A DNA stretch of 64,000 nucleotides from Phormidium sp. FACHB-1136 (GCF_014697375.1 NZ_JACJRS010000004.1:45274-109273); one strand, 5' to 3'. Numbered from the stretch's first letter, positions 17,065 to 29,735 are shown. The notes: generated by a model from the letters alone, not told the origin. Made by a program: numbers and translations.

Positions 17065-18321
17065 ATGGTAACTTTAGGATCCCAGGAAGAACTCAGTGCG
17101 GTTGTCGGAGACGTGGCCCAGGCGGGCTATGGGTTGCGTTTGGCGGGTGTGGAAACCCAGAGCCGTCTGCTAGAGGCCATGGCGGATCAGCTTGAAGCCG
17201 CCCAAAACGAAATTTTAGAGGCGAATACCCTAGACCTAGAGGCCAGCCTGGAGATGGCTGTACCCGATCTGGTGCTGGACTGGCTGAAGCTCACCCCTGA
17301 GCGCCTCCACATCGCCAGTAAAATTCTCAGGCGGTTGGCGTTCCTGGGGGATCCCCGCTGGCTCAATGCCCTGCCCATCAATCGCTGGGCGAAGGCCGCG
17401 ACGGGCTACAGCCAGGTGGTTCCCCTGGGGGTGGTGGCCTTGGTCTATGAGGCGTTCCCCGAACTGGCGGCCATCATGGCAGGGTTCTGTGTGCGGACGG
17501 GCAATGGGCTCATCCTCAAGGGGGGCAACGAAGCCAGCCAAACCAATCAGGCGATTATGGAGGCTCTGCACCGTGCCCTCACCCGCCAGGATCTTCCCGA
17601 AGCGACGGTGGTTTCCCTTGCGGACGATTCGGGGGATGCGGCTCGATCTTGGCTACTGCAAGATCCCGGTGTTAACTTGGTGATTCCCTACGGACGGCCC
17701 AGCCTCGTGAAGCAGGTGATGCGTCAGGCGGCGGTGCCCGTGCTGCCCACCGCCATGGGCAACTGTTATCTCTACTGGGCGGCCTCTGGCACCTCGTCCA
17801 CCGTCACTCAAATTGTGCTCGATAGCCACCGGGGCGAACCCGACGCCGTGAATGCGCTGGAGAAGGTGTTGATCCATGCTGGCTGTAGTACCGCCGCTGT
17901 CGTCCAACTCTGCCGCGCCCTGTGGGATCATGGTTTCACCGTGCTGGGTGATGAGGCCATGCAAGTAGACATCCCTGATCTATCGCTGGCCACCCCCAAG
18001 GATTGGCAGCAGCCCTTTTTGGCCAAGCGGGTTGCCCTGAGTCGGGTAGAGGGTTTAGCCGCCGCCGCCACCTGGATCAACCGCCACAGCAGCGGCCATG
18101 CCAACGTCCTCGTCAGTGATACCTACTCCGAAACGGTGCAGTTTCCTCGCCTGGTGAACAGCGCCGTAGTTTACATCAACACCTCTCCCCGGTTTGTGCG
18201 CAATCCCTCCCAGGCCGCCGCCATGGCCCTGGGCATGACCACCCAGCAGGGACGGTGTCAGGGGTTTGTGGGGCTCAATGCCTTGCTCACCACCCAGCAC
18301 GTCCTCCAGGGGCTCGACTAA
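17065..18321 (+). CDS. ProA-like protein (gamma-glutamyl phosphate reductase family) lacking the catalytic Cys
   Basis: 418 residues, the length of ProA, which reduces gamma-glutamyl phosphate to the semialdehyde in proline synthesis. The family is clear from VPLGVVALVYEAFPE, GNGLILKGGNEA and the C-terminal SAVVYINTSPRF. However, where ProA normally reads RPSVCNAxETLL, with the active-site Cys, this protein reads EPDAVNALEKVL (about 258-269), so the Cys position is Val262. The usual GAEIGIST-type segment near the C-terminus is also altered (MALGMTTQQG). Cyanobacteria often carry a second proA-like gene, so this may be a divergent paralogue with another function rather than the true ProA. It follows the small membrane-protein gene by four bases. 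Confidence 0.8.
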   Translation: MVTLGSQEELSAVVGDVAQAGYGLRLAGVETQSRLLEAMADQLEAAQNEILEANTLDLEASLEMAVPDLVLDWLKLTPERLHIASKILRRLAFLGDPRWLNALPINRWAKAATGYSQVVPLGVVALVYEAFPELAAIMAGFCVRTGNGLILKGGNEASQTNQAIMEALHRALTRQDLPEATVVSLADDSGDAARSWLLQDPGVNLVIPYGRPSLVKQVMRQAAVPVLPTAMGNCYLYWAASGTSSTVTQIVLDSHRGEPDAVNALEKVLIHAGCSTAAVVQLCRALWDHGFTVLGDEAMQVDIPDLSLATPKDWQQPFLAKRVALSRVEGLAAAATWINRHSSGHANVLVSDTYSETVQFPRLVNSAVVYINTSPRFVRNPSQAAAMALGMTTQQGRCQGFVGLNALLTTQHVLQGLD

Positions 18322-18349
18322 GGGAAAGCAGATCACCACACTGGTTTGT

Positions 18350-18367
18350 GGGCGAAGGCCTTCGCCC
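18350..18367. terminator. Perfect palindrome after the ProA-like gene
   Basis: GGGCGAAGGCCTTCGCCC is an 18-bp perfect palindrome 28 bases after the stop codon. It lacks a T run and has no loop, so it may be a weak terminator or a regulator site for the phosphohexomutase gene downstream. Confidence 0.35.
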
Positions 18368-18552
18368 CATCGGCTAGGGCTCCAGCGCTACCTACAGGCG
18401 TCGGTTAAGAGAAAGGAGGGATGCTGGGCCAGTGGATCTGTTCAGAGCGTCGAATCGGTAGGTAAACTCAAACAGGGCTCGTTTTCCCGAACGCTCGGTC
18501 TATCTCGATCCACCGCATCTTGTCTTCCCCTCATTATTGAGAAACTTAGGTT

Positions 18553-20025
18553 ATGGCAGTTTCCTCAGGCCCCATTTCAGCGACCCCGAAGCCCATCAAG
18601 TTTGGCACCGATGGCTGGCGCGGCATCATCGCCGCCGATTTTACCTTCGAGCGGGTGGCCCAGGTGGCCGCTGTGTCGGCCCACGTTCTCCAGCAGCGCT
18701 TTGGGGAAACCACGGGTAGCCGTACCCTTGCCGTAGGCTACGACCGTCGATTCCTGTCTGCCGAATTTGCCCGCACCGCCGCCGAAGCGATTGCCAGCCA
18801 GGGGTTTGATGTCATCCTTTCCCAGGACTATGCCCCTACCCCAGCCTTCAGCTTTGCGGCCAAGCACCGCAACCTGCTAGGAGCCATCGTCATCACCGCC
18901 AGCCACAACCCGTCCGCCTACTCCGGGCTCAAAATTAAAGGAGCCTTTGGTGGATCGGTTTCCCCAGAGGTGACCCAACAGGTGGAATCTCTGCTGCCCC
19001 ATCCTCCAGCCCCCCTTGGCCCCAAGGGGCAAATCAGCAGCTTTGATCCCTGGCCCGACTACTGCACAACCCTTCAGGCAGAAGTCGATATTGCCGCTAT
19101 CCAGGGAGCGATCTCCAGCGGTAAGCTCACGGTCTTTGCGGACGTTATGTACGGATCCGCCTCTGGGGGATTACCCCGGCTGCTCGGATCCGAAAGCGTC
19201 CACGAACTCCATCGCCACGCCGACCCGCTGTTTGGGGGCAATCCCCCCGAACCCCTGCCTAAGTACCTAGGCGAACTCCTCAACACGGTGAAAGAGGCGC
19301 AAGTCCCCCAGGGTAGCCTGAAGGTGGGGCTGGTGTTTGATGGCGACAGTGACCGTATCGCCGCCGTGGATGGCAACGGCCAGTTTCTCAGTTCTCAAAT
19401 CCTCATCCCTATCCTTATCGACCACCTCAAATCCCGCCGCAACTACAGTGGCGAAATTGTCAAAACCATCAGCGGGTCGAACCTAATCCCCGCCGTGGCC
19501 AAACTCCATGGGTTAGCCCTCCACCAAACCCCCGTAGGCTACAAGTACATCGCCGACCGCATGCAGGAGGCCCAAGTCCTCCTAGGCGGCGAAGAGTCCG
19601 GCGGCATTGGCTACGGCTACCACATCCCCGAACGCGATGCCCTGATGTCGGCCCTTTACGTCCTAGAAGCCGTTGTGATGTCAGGACTAGATCTCAGCGA
19701 CTACTATTGCCAGATCCAGGAAAAAACAGGTTATTTTTCCGAATACGACCGCATCGATCTGCCTCTGGCCAGCATGGAAGTCCAGGCTAAGCTGCTGCAC
19801 CAACTCGCTACGGATCCCCCCAAGGAAGTCGCGGGCAAAGCCGTGAAAGATATCCTATCCATCGACGGCTATAAGCTCACCCTGGCGGATGATAGCTGGC
19901 TACTGATTCGCTTTAGCGGCACCGAGCCTGTCCTACGCCTCTACAGCGAAGCCCAGACCCTAGAGGAGGTGCACAGACATCTGCACTGGGCTAAGGACTG
20001 GGCCAACAGCATCTCAGCGTCCTAG
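18553..20025 (+). CDS. Alpha-D-phosphohexomutase (phosphoglucomutase/phosphomannomutase)
   Basis: 490 residues. It moves phosphate between C1 and C6 of a hexose, feeding glycogen or sugar-nucleotide synthesis. All four active-site elements are present: the phosphoserine loop TASHNPS at 115-121 (Ser117), the metal-binding loop DGDSDR, the sugar-specificity loop GEESGG, and the phosphate-binding loop RFSGTEP near the C-terminus. GEESGG rather than GEMSGH argues for phosphoglucomutase- or phosphomannomutase-like enzymes over glucosamine mutase; which hexose is preferred cannot be told. The next gene, metF, is convergent. Confidence 0.9.
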   Translation: MAVSSGPISATPKPIKFGTDGWRGIIAADFTFERVAQVAAVSAHVLQQRFGETTGSRTLAVGYDRRFLSAEFARTAAEAIASQGFDVILSQDYAPTPAFSFAAKHRNLLGAIVITASHNPSAYSGLKIKGAFGGSVSPEVTQQVESLLPHPPAPLGPKGQISSFDPWPDYCTTLQAEVDIAAIQGAISSGKLTVFADVMYGSASGGLPRLLGSESVHELHRHADPLFGGNPPEPLPKYLGELLNTVKEAQVPQGSLKVGLVFDGDSDRIAAVDGNGQFLSSQILIPILIDHLKSRRNYSGEIVKTISGSNLIPAVAKLHGLALHQTPVGYKYIADRMQEAQVLLGGEESGGIGYGYHIPERDALMSALYVLEAVVMSGLDLSDYYCQIQEKTGYFSEYDRIDLPLASMEVQAKLLHQLATDPPKEVAGKAVKDILSIDGYKLTLADDSWLLIRFSGTEPVLRLYSEAQTLEEVHRHLHWAKDWANSISAS

Positions 20026-20182
20026 GACGTGGCAGCAGATTCCCGACTTCCGGCGCAACCGCTGGTCTCTAGGCAAACAGCTAGGCATGGCCGAGGTGAT
20101 TGCCGACAGATCTGGAAGATCGGGACGCTGGTCTTTTAATAGCCGATCCTGGCTCCGTTAGCGATTTCGTCAGGCTGCTGAG

Positions 20183-21172
20183 CTAGACACCAACCGGGCG
20201 GTCTTTGACGCCGTTTCGAGTTCCTCGGGGCGTTGGGGACTCTAGATCTGGAATCACGGTGTCTGTAAACCTGAGCGTTGCTAGACCACCCAGATCCAGA
20301 ATTTGAGGAATCAAATCTTCCCGCCGCACCGCCATCAGGTGTACCCCTTGGCAAATCTGGCGAGCCGCCTGTACCTGCTCTGCGGCAATGTTAACGCCTT
20401 CTTGCAGGGGATCCTTCGCTTCGTGAAGCCGCTGAACAATGGTGTCTGGAATTTTTGCCCCTGGCACATTGCGGTTAATGAACTGGGCATTTTTGGCCGA
20501 CTTCAATAGAAAAATACCCGCTAATACAGGGCGACCGGATCCTGCTGCAATTTCATCCATGAACTTGTGCAGTCGGTCAAAGTCGGTGATGAGCTGGCTT
20601 TGAAAGAACGCCGCCCCCGCGTTGACCTTGGCCTCAAATCGACGCTGCAAGCCCGACCAACTGGAGGATTGGGGATCTACCGCTGCCCCAGCAAACAGGT
20701 TAAGCGCCCCGTCGGTGAGGGGTTTGCCGTGGCTATCCTCGCCGCTATTCAGTTGGTGAATCAGCCGCAGCAGTCGCACCGATTCTAAATCAAACACAGG
20801 CCGAGCATCGGGATGATCCCCTGCTTTTACGGGATCTCCGGTCAGGGCCAGTACGTTACGCAAACCCAGCGCCTGAGCACCCAACAAATCTGCTTGGAGA
20901 GCAATGCGGTTGCGATCCCGGCAGGCCACCTGATAGACCGCTTCAACCCCTTCCCGCTGAAGCAGCACCGACGCGGCGAGGGAGGACATCCGCATCACAG
21001 CACGGCTGCCATCGGTCACATTCACCGCGTGAACCCGACCCTTCAGGAGTCGCGCCATCTCCAGCATGTGGCTGGGATCACCTCCCTTGGGTGGCATGAC
21101 TTCAGCCGTCACTAAAAAATCCCCCGCCTGGGCAGCGGATTGAAGACGATAACCTAAGGGTGCAGCAGTCAA
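20183..21172 (-). CDS. metF: Methylenetetrahydrofolate reductase family protein
   Basis: 329 residues. It reduces 5,10-methylene-THF to 5-methyl-THF with FAD, supplying methyl groups for methionine synthesis. The TIM-barrel family is shown by TAEVMPPKGGD at the N-terminus, VNVTDGSRAV, ALTGDP, and a middle segment AKVNAGAAFFQSQLITD with FQSQ in place of the typical FTQ-type residues. The C-terminal PRGTRNGVKDRP extension looks unstructured. It lies 95 bases downstream of trpS, in the same direction. Confidence 0.85.
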   Translation of the reverse strand: MTAAPLGYRLQSAAQAGDFLVTAEVMPPKGGDPSHMLEMARLLKGRVHAVNVTDGSRAVMRMSSLAASVLLQREGVEAVYQVACRDRNRIALQADLLGAQALGLRNVLALTGDPVKAGDHPDARPVFDLESVRLLRLIHQLNSGEDSHGKPLTDGALNLFAGAAVDPQSSSWSGLQRRFEAKVNAGAAFFQSQLITDFDRLHKFMDEIAAGSGRPVLAGIFLLKSAKNAQFINRNVPGAKIPDTIVQRLHEAKDPLQEGVNIAAEQVQAARQICQGVHLMAVRREDLIPQILDLGGLATLRFTDTVIPDLESPTPRGTRNGVKDRPVGV

Positions 21173-21267
21173 CCCGATTTCCTCAGTAGCAGTGTCAACA
21201 TACGTTTGGCTAGTATAGCCTGCGGGTTGTCCCCACAGGAAAGCCGCGATTCACACTGATCCCCGGC

Positions 21268-22278
21268 CTAGGGGGCAACGGAAAAGCCGAGCGCCTGTTT
21301 CACCTTGGACAGGGTGGGGTTTGCCACCGCAGCCGCTTTCTCTTCCCCAGCCTTGAGGATGGATTCTAGGTAGCCCCGATCCGCCATCAGTTCGTTGAAT
21401 TTTTCCTGAATGGGAGCCAATGCCGCCACAGCGGTTTCGGCTAACAAAGGCTTAAACTGCCCCCAGCCCATCTCCCGACATTCAGCGGCAACTGCTTCTT
21501 TGGTTTGGCCTGACAGGATCATGTACAGGCTCAGCAAATTGTGGCATTCCGGGCGATTTGGATCATCAAACCAAAGACCCCGTTCGGGATCCGTTTTAGC
21601 CCGCTTGATTTTTTTGGTCATGACGTCTGGTGAATCGGTCAAATCAATCCGGCTCTGTTCAGACGGATCCGACTTCGACATTTTCTTCGTGCCATCGGTG
21701 AGGCTCATCACCCTAGCGCCCGCTTCTCGAATCAGCGGTTCTGGCACCTTCAGCACGGGATTTTCTTCGCTGCCGTACTGAAAATTCAGGCGATTGGCAA
21801 TGTCGCGAGTTAGCTCGAGGTGTTGCTTTTGGTCTTCGCCCACGGGCACCAAATCCGGCTCGTACAGCAAAATATCCGCCGCTTGCAGAACGGGATAATC
21901 GAGCAAACCAATACTGACGTTTTCCCCTTGCTTGACAGCCTTTTCCTTGAACTGAATCATCCGCTCTAGCCAGTTTAGGGGCGTAATGCAGTTGAATAAC
22001 CAGGCCAGTTCCGCGTGGGCCGACAGGTGAGACTGCACGAAAATGGTGGATTTTTCAGGATCAATACCGCAGGCGATGTAGGTTGCGGCCACTTTGTAGG
22101 TATTCTCAGCCAACTGCGCCGGATCGTGGGGCACCGTGATCGCGTGAAGATCGGCCATAAACAGAAACGCATCGTACTCATCCTGGAGGTCAACCCAGTT
22201 GCGAATCGCCCCGAGATAGTTGCCCAGATGCAAATTACCCGTGGGTTGAATGCCCGAAAGGATGCGCTGTTTGGCCAT
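21268..22278 (-). CDS. trpS: Tryptophanyl-tRNA synthetase
   Basis: 336 residues from the ATG at 22278 (MAKQRILSGIQPTG); an upstream in-frame start at 22299 would add seven unconserved residues. Class I synthetase with the HIGH-type motif HLGN, the tryptophan pocket region GLLDYPVLQAADILLY, and KMSKSDP for ATP binding. Its length is normal for bacterial TrpRS. It attaches Trp to tRNA-Trp in the cytosol. Confidence 0.96.
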   Translation of the reverse strand: MAKQRILSGIQPTGNLHLGNYLGAIRNWVDLQDEYDAFLFMADLHAITVPHDPAQLAENTYKVAATYIACGIDPEKSTIFVQSHLSAHAELAWLFNCITPLNWLERMIQFKEKAVKQGENVSIGLLDYPVLQAADILLYEPDLVPVGEDQKQHLELTRDIANRLNFQYGSEENPVLKVPEPLIREAGARVMSLTDGTKKMSKSDPSEQSRIDLTDSPDVMTKKIKRAKTDPERGLWFDDPNRPECHNLLSLYMILSGQTKEAVAAECREMGWGQFKPLLAETAVAALAPIQEKFNELMADRGYLESILKAGEEKAAAVANPTLSKVKQALGFSVAP

Positions 22279-22480
22279 AGCAATAAAGACGGAGAGCAAT
22301 GTAAAGACGACCGGGATAGAGCCTTTCTCAGCTAGGCCCTTTACGAATCTACACTACTCCTTGGCCCCCGCCTTGCTGAATCTCCGCAAATTATTTAGAT
22401 TTATGACAGCAAGAGCATTCCCATCGCAGTCCTTGGGGCTAGGTTTCGCTCCTGTGTGCCCACCCTGCCCAGGTTTTGCC

Positions 22481-22792
22481 ATGACTTCTGCGGATGACGC
22501 TTCAACGACTGACTTCGCTACTCGCCTCCAAGCGGCCTTAGATTTAGCCCAATCCGTCGAAACCCACGGCGAAGCCAGCCAAATCATCCAGACCATCATG
22601 GCGGATCTACAAGGCCAAAGTCCCGAAGCCATCGCCCTTTTTGCTCAACTGTGGCAAGCCTACATTTCTTCCCAGCGGTCTTCCCAGTTCTGGCAACAAA
22701 TCTCCGAAGCCGAGAAGAACCTATCGGATCGCCTGAGTGCCAGCCATGTTCAGCTTAAGCAAAACTACCTCCGCCTCATGCAGGAGCAGTAA
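22481..22792 (+). CDS. Small helical protein of unknown function
   Basis: 103 residues from the ATG at 22481 (MTSADDASTTDFATRLQAAL). In-frame starts upstream exist, but their region overlaps the trpS start and has a Pro/Cys-rich composition unlike a protein N-terminus. The product is entirely helical, Gln- and Ala-rich, with no motif I recognise. It diverges from trpS. Confidence 0.5.
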   Translation: MTSADDASTTDFATRLQAALDLAQSVETHGEASQIIQTIMADLQGQSPEAIALFAQLWQAYISSQRSSQFWQQISEAEKNLSDRLSASHVQLKQNYLRLMQEQ

Positions 22793-22855
22793 CTTATTCC
22801 GCAGTGGATACCGCATCTCAGTTCATCACCATCACCATCACCATCCCAACCAGAA

Positions 22856-22977
22856 CAGCAATTCTCAGTATGACTAGGTTGGCAAATAAAACACCGCTCA
22901 GGCTGAGCCTGTCGAAGCCTTTTCACCCTTCGACAGGCTCAGGGTGAACGGCCAATTTGCCAAAATGAGAATTGCTG
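22856..22977 (+). mobile_element. 122-bp MITE, copy A
   Basis: Perfect 12-bp terminal inverted repeats CAGCAATTCTCA and TGAGAATTGCTG enclose a palindromic core around CCTGTCGAAG/CTTCGACAGG. A 9-bp direct repeat CAACCAGAA flanks it at 22847-22855 and 22978-22986, a target duplication. The second copy at 53136-53257 has the same length, in inverted orientation, with about five base differences. It codes for nothing, so it is a non-autonomous transposon; the transposase must be elsewhere. Confidence 0.9.
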
Positions 22978-23031
22978 CAACCAGAATGACCACCTTGACG
23001 GTTGCTTGGGGGACTAAAACATCCTGAACCC

Positions 23032-23225
23032 TGACTGACAAAAGATTCTGCATCGGGCGCGAAAACCGCGCCCCTACAGTGTTGGTTTCATGTAGGGGTC
23101 AGGTCTCCTACCCCTCATGTCGGCATCCTGGGGATATTGGTAGGTGTCGCAGTGTTGGTTCCATGTAGGGGTCAGGTCTCCTGACACTTTGACAGACTAT
23201 GGGTTCCAGCGAGTTTTGTCAGTCA
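23032..23225. repeat. 194-bp element with 12-bp inverted ends
   Basis: TGACTGACAAAA at 23032-23043 and TTTTGTCAGTCA at 23214-23225 are perfect inverted repeats. CCTGAACC occurs just outside on both sides (23023-23030 and 23232-23239), a possible target duplication. Inside, the phrase GTAGGGGTCAGGTCTCCT occurs twice (about 23093 and 23165) and recurs near 54.4 kb; a related form is near 62.5-62.7 kb. The right end abuts the hepT stop codon. Confidence 0.65.
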
Positions 23226-23238
23226 ACCAGCCCTGAAC

Positions 23239-23739
23239 CTAAGACATCTCAGCGGCTAAGGCCCTCAACCAATCAATAAAGGCGCTGACATCAGTTTTCA
23301 TATTCACCCAAACCGCAGGATAGTTTGCCACTAAAGCGGCGACTCGATTGGGGTCAAGTTCAAAGCCGTACAGATTTCTGACAATGTGTCGAAAGCCCAG
23401 AAACTCCCTCAAACGAGTGGCGGTTTCTGGCGTTAGGACGGCTGGTCTACCTTCTCGCCGCTCGCTCATGCGATCTAGCAAGCGTTTGTGCCAGTCTGCG
23501 CCTGATGGCAGTCCTCCATTGAGCTCTACAGCCACCAACTGCAATATCTTTTCGCAGCCGGTATAGAAATTATGGAGCTTCAGAGCCAGGTTTTCGTAGA
23601 ATAAATCGCGTCTACTCGGATCCTGATCAATTTCATGCTGCACACGCTGAATGGCCTGCTCTAGCTGGCCTAGACGAGCTAGCTCTCCTTCGATATCCGC
23701 CGCCAGCTCACGTATCGCCACGGCATTAATGGCTTTCAT
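23239..23739 (-). CDS. hepT: HepT-like HEPN toxin
   Basis: 166 residues, all helical. The segment FLGFRHIVRNLYGFELD near residue 120 fits the HepT/DUF86-type HEPN RNase family, where Arg and a polar residue in the R-x4-6-H region are catalytic and the Tyr is modified by the antitoxin; here the usual His is Asn, as in some members. The ATG overlaps the end of the upstream nucleotidyltransferase gene by 14 bases, so the pair is translationally coupled. Typical two-gene toxin-antitoxin layout. Confidence 0.75.
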   Translation of the reverse strand: MKAINAVAIRELAADIEGELARLGQLEQAIQRVQHEIDQDPSRRDLFYENLALKLHNFYTGCEKILQLVAVELNGGLPSGADWHKRLLDRMSERREGRPAVLTPETATRLREFLGFRHIVRNLYGFELDPNRVAALVANYPAVWVNMKTDVSAFIDWLRALAAEMS

Positions 23740-24154
23740 CGATATCCACCCCCGTCGCTAGCACTCTGTCGCGGAAATGGGGCGTTAACGCTTCCAGCGG
23801 CTTCAGATCAACCCAGCGAGCACTGAAATCATTGACCCTGGCCACGGCCTCAAAATATCGAGCGGGGGGAAGATGGTCTACCGCTAAATCAATATCAGAA
23901 TCTGGGGTGAAACGACCGCGCACTAACGAGCCAAACACCAGAATGCGCTGCGCCCCAAAGGTTTGCCGCAAGCATTGCGCTATCTGTCGCACCTCCTGCC
24001 ACGCCTGATCCATCGCCTGCTGTTGTTGTTCTAATTGACTAGCAGACCGTTGCCGCCAGTAGTCGATGTCGCGTTGATCGACCAAGGGTGGTTGAGCGGA
24101 ATCTTGCCCAGATAACTTTGACCTGGATAAATCGGAGTTCGATAAATCCGTCAT
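23726..24154 (-). CDS. mntA: MntA-type nucleotidyltransferase antitoxin
   Basis: 142 residues from the ATG at 24154, which has a strong AAGGAG seven bases upstream; the longer reading from 24226 is not supported by such a site. FGSLVRGRFTPDSDIDLAV carries the GS-x10-DxD signature of minimal nucleotidyltransferases. In the MNT/HEPN pair this enzyme adds AMP to the HepT toxin and silences it. Downstream of the apc operon. Confidence 0.85.
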   Translation of the reverse strand: MTDLSNSDLSRSKLSGQDSAQPPLVDQRDIDYWRQRSASQLEQQQQAMDQAWQEVRQIAQCLRQTFGAQRILVFGSLVRGRFTPDSDIDLAVDHLPPARYFEAVARVNDFSARWVDLKPLEALTPHFRDRVLATGVDIDESH

Positions 24155-24228
24155 CGGATCCTCCTTTTCAGGCTTCAGCGTACAGGCTAATAGTATGCAA
24201 GGACGATGGACAGACCTTTTCGACACAG

Positions 24229-24272
24229 AACCCTTCGGCTAGGCTCCATCATCCATGGGCTACCGAAGGGTT
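24229..24272 (-). terminator. Hairpin downstream of apcC
   Basis: AACCCTTCGG at 24229-24238 pairs with CCGAAGGGTT at 24263-24272 (10-bp perfect stem, 24-nt loop). It follows the last apc gene on the minus strand. No T run follows, so termination is only likely. Confidence 0.45.
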
Positions 24273-24348
24273 TAAGGTTTGGGTGACAGAACGTTTCCGG
24301 CGAACCCAATGACCAAGCGTAACGTTCCAAGGAACGAAAGGCGTTGGT

Positions 24349-24552
24349 CTACAGCAGGCCCGTGTTGGTGCCTTGGCGACCCGTGGCCAATTCAACTTTA
24401 ACGATTTTGCCGCCCATTTTTTGGATGCGCTGCTGCTCACGAAACCAGTTTTCGTAGGGCACTAGCTTGGTAAAAAAGGTGTTTTGCAGTTCGCGCTGGG
24501 TGCGAATGCGGCTTTGGCTGGGCACGCAGGCCGTAATCTTAAACATGCGCAT
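24349..24552 (-). CDS. apcC: Phycobilisome 7.8-kDa core linker ApcC
   Basis: 67 residues starting MRMFKITACVPSQSRIRTQR, the usual ApcC sequence. It caps the core allophycocyanin trimers in the phycobilisome. The downstream region QNTFFTKLVPYENWF is also characteristic. Last gene of the apcA-apcB-apcC series, about 200 bases after apcB. Normal length. Confidence 0.95.
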   Translation of the reverse strand: MRMFKITACVPSQSRIRTQRELQNTFFTKLVPYENWFREQQRIQKMGGKIVKVELATGRQGTNTGLL

Positions 24553-24756
24553 GGTAAAACGCTCTCCTACTATCTCACTGGACTACAGAATGGACGGTTG
24601 GGCTAACCCTACTGAAAAGCCAGAGTCGAAAGCCAATGCTAGGGACACCAGGAAGACAGCACAGCCTAGCCCATTGTCCAAACACTCGCTCCTGACTCTG
24701 GCCTGTGACTACCCTATCACCGCATGGGAGAAAGGGATTTGCACCGGGATTGAGGC

Positions 24757-25242
24757 TTAGCTCAAGCCAGAGCTGATGTAGTCGAAGTACACGCCCATTT
24801 CCTTACCAGCGTCAGCGCCCACCAGGCTGGCGGTCACTTCTTTCATGGCTTGGATGGCGTTCACGGTAGCGCCGATGGGCACGCCCAGGGAGTTGTAGGT
24901 TTCTTTCAGGCCGTTCAGCACGCGCTCATCCAGGATGGAGGGATCCCCAGCCAGCATGGCGTAGGTGGCGTAACGGAGGTAGTAGTCAAGGTCGCGGATG
25001 CAAGCGGCATAGCGACGGGTGGTGTACATGTTGCCACCGGGACGGGTGATGTCGGAGTACAGCAGGGACTTGGCCACAGCTTCCTTCACGATTTCAGCGG
25101 CGTTGGCGCTGATGGTGGAGGCGGCACGAACCCGCAGTTCCCCGGTTTGGAAGTAAGCCTTCAGTTTATCCAGGGCGGAGCTGTCCAGGTACTTACCCTG
25201 AACGTCGGAGGAATTGATAACAGCGGTAATTGCGTCTTGCAT
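24757..25242 (-). CDS. apcB: Allophycocyanin beta subunit
   Basis: 161 residues, normal length. The phycocyanobilin-binding Cys is residue 81 in [13 protein letters not shown]. ApcB pairs with ApcA to form the allophycocyanin trimers of the phycobilisome core, absorbing about 650 nm. [11 protein letters not shown] (about residues 67-77) is typical of the beta subunit. Separated by 64 bases from apcA. Confidence 0.97.
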   Translation of the reverse strand: MQDAITAVINSSDVQGKYLDSSALDKLKAYFQTGELRVRAASTISANAAEIVKEAVAKSLLYSDITRPGGNMYTTRRYAACIRDLDYYLRYATYAMLAGDPSILDERVLNGLKETYNSLGVPIGATVNAIQAMKEVTASLVGADAGKEMGVYFDYISSGLS

Positions 25243-25306
25243 GGGTGAAGCTTCCTTAGAACTGATGTTTTTTCAACAACGAATCGACAATGGGGTGCTA
25301 ATGCAA

Positions 25307-25792
25307 CTACTGCATTGCGCCGACAACATAGTCGAAGTAGGAGGCGGCTTCAGCAGCATCGTCGCTGGACAGCAGACCAGTTGCCACAGCCTTCATGGAG
25401 CGCACGGCTTCAGCCACAGCGGGGATGGGGGTGCCCAGGGAGTTGTACATTTCGCGCACGCCCACCAGACCGATTTCTTCGATGGGGGTCACATCACCAG
25501 CGACCACGCCGTAGGTGATTAGACGCAGGTAGTAGTCCATGTCGCGCAGGCAGGTGGCGGTCATTTCTTCGCCGTAGGCGTTGCCACCGGGGGAAACCAC
25601 GTCAGGACGCTTTTGGAAGAGCTGGTTGCCAGCTTCTTTCACGATGCGCTCGCGGGACTCGGTCAGCACTTGAGCAATGCGCAGACGACGCTCACCAGAG
25701 GTCACAAAACCCTTGATGCGATCCAGTTCGCCGGGGCTGAGGTAACGGGCCTCAGCGTCAGCATTCACGATTGACTTCGTGACAATACTCAT
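25307..25792 (-). CDS. apcA: Allophycocyanin alpha subunit
   Basis: 161 residues starting [20 protein letters not shown]. The chromophore Cys is residue 81 in [13 protein letters not shown]. With ApcB it builds the core trimers. First gene of apcABC, about 540 bases downstream of apcE; the gap holds a palindromic repeat and room for its own promoter, as in other cyanobacteria where apcABC is more abundant than apcE. Confidence 0.97.
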   Translation of the reverse strand: MSIVTKSIVNADAEARYLSPGELDRIKGFVTSGERRLRIAQVLTESRERIVKEAGNQLFQKRPDVVSPGGNAYGEEMTATCLRDMDYYLRLITYGVVAGDVTPIEEIGLVGVREMYNSLGTPIPAVAEAVRSMKAVATGLLSSDDAAEAASYFDYVVGAMQ

Positions 25793-26329
25793 TGATGGAT
25801 TCCTCCGAAAGATATAACCAGATGTCTATAAAACTGGCATTGACGGGCCAATGGACTGAGCAAGCGAGGGCACCACCGCAGCACTGTCAAGTTCAGCGAG
25901 AATCCTCAAAGGCTCAGTATCCTTCCCGAATCATTGTCAGGGATTGTGATCCCCTTCTTAAAGACAACGCAATATTTTGTAATAGTCTTCCTCAGGTTTC
26001 TAAATGCCTGTCCCACTAGGGTTTCAGGCAGGACGATGGAAAATATCACAGACATAACCGCCTAGATTAAGACAATCCGGCGGTCATGCTTAATATTCCG
26101 TTGTAAAGCAGGCAGGGATTGGATCCCGAAAGTCCGGTTGATACCCAAGCAAGTCTCAGTAGACTGCAAACTTGCGTTGTAGCCATGTTCTTTGCCCTCA
26201 CCCCCAGCCCCTCTCCCAGGGGGGAGAGGGGAGCCGGAAGTTTCTCAAAGTCCCTCTCCCCCCTGGGAGAGGGATTTAGGGTGAGGGCCAACTCTAGGGC
26301 AAATTATCAGGTTGGGCCTTTAGGGCGCT
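25793..26329. other. apcE-apcA interval
   Basis: About 540 bases without a gene. It contains the palindromic repeat at 26194-26288. The 400 bases nearest apcA include an AT-rich stretch (about 25960-25985), likely containing the strong apcABC promoter and leader, but I could not fix the -10 box. Confidence 0.5.
26194..26288. repeat. Palindromic repeat element, GCCCTCACCC ends
   Basis: GCCCTCACCC at 26194-26203 and GGGTGAGGGC at 26279-26288 are inverted ends of a 95-bp element with inner arms CCCCTCTCCC and GGGAGAGGG. Half-copies of the same family lie just after glnA (about 2279-2330) and near 43310-43355. Such elements are common dispersed intergenic repeats in bacteria. This one separates apcE from apcABC. 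Confidence 0.75.
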
Positions 26330-29569
<3,240 letters not shown>

Positions 29570-29735
29570 TCAAAGGCTCCCTATGCGGACAATCACTGCA
29601 TTTATAAGACTAAGGCGTCCCGGACGCAGGCTTGGAGGCTTGGCCCTAGGGGGGCAAAGAAACTTAACCTACTGGGGGCAAATCCGTTATCGACTGTTTC
29701 TAATCAATCTCAACTGATCGACATCAAGCCGAAAC

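Noticed and set aside
22823..22846. CATCAC-type repeats resembling a His-tag or array
   Set aside because: A short ATCACC microsatellite in non-coding DNA next to the MITE; too short for CRISPR and not coding.
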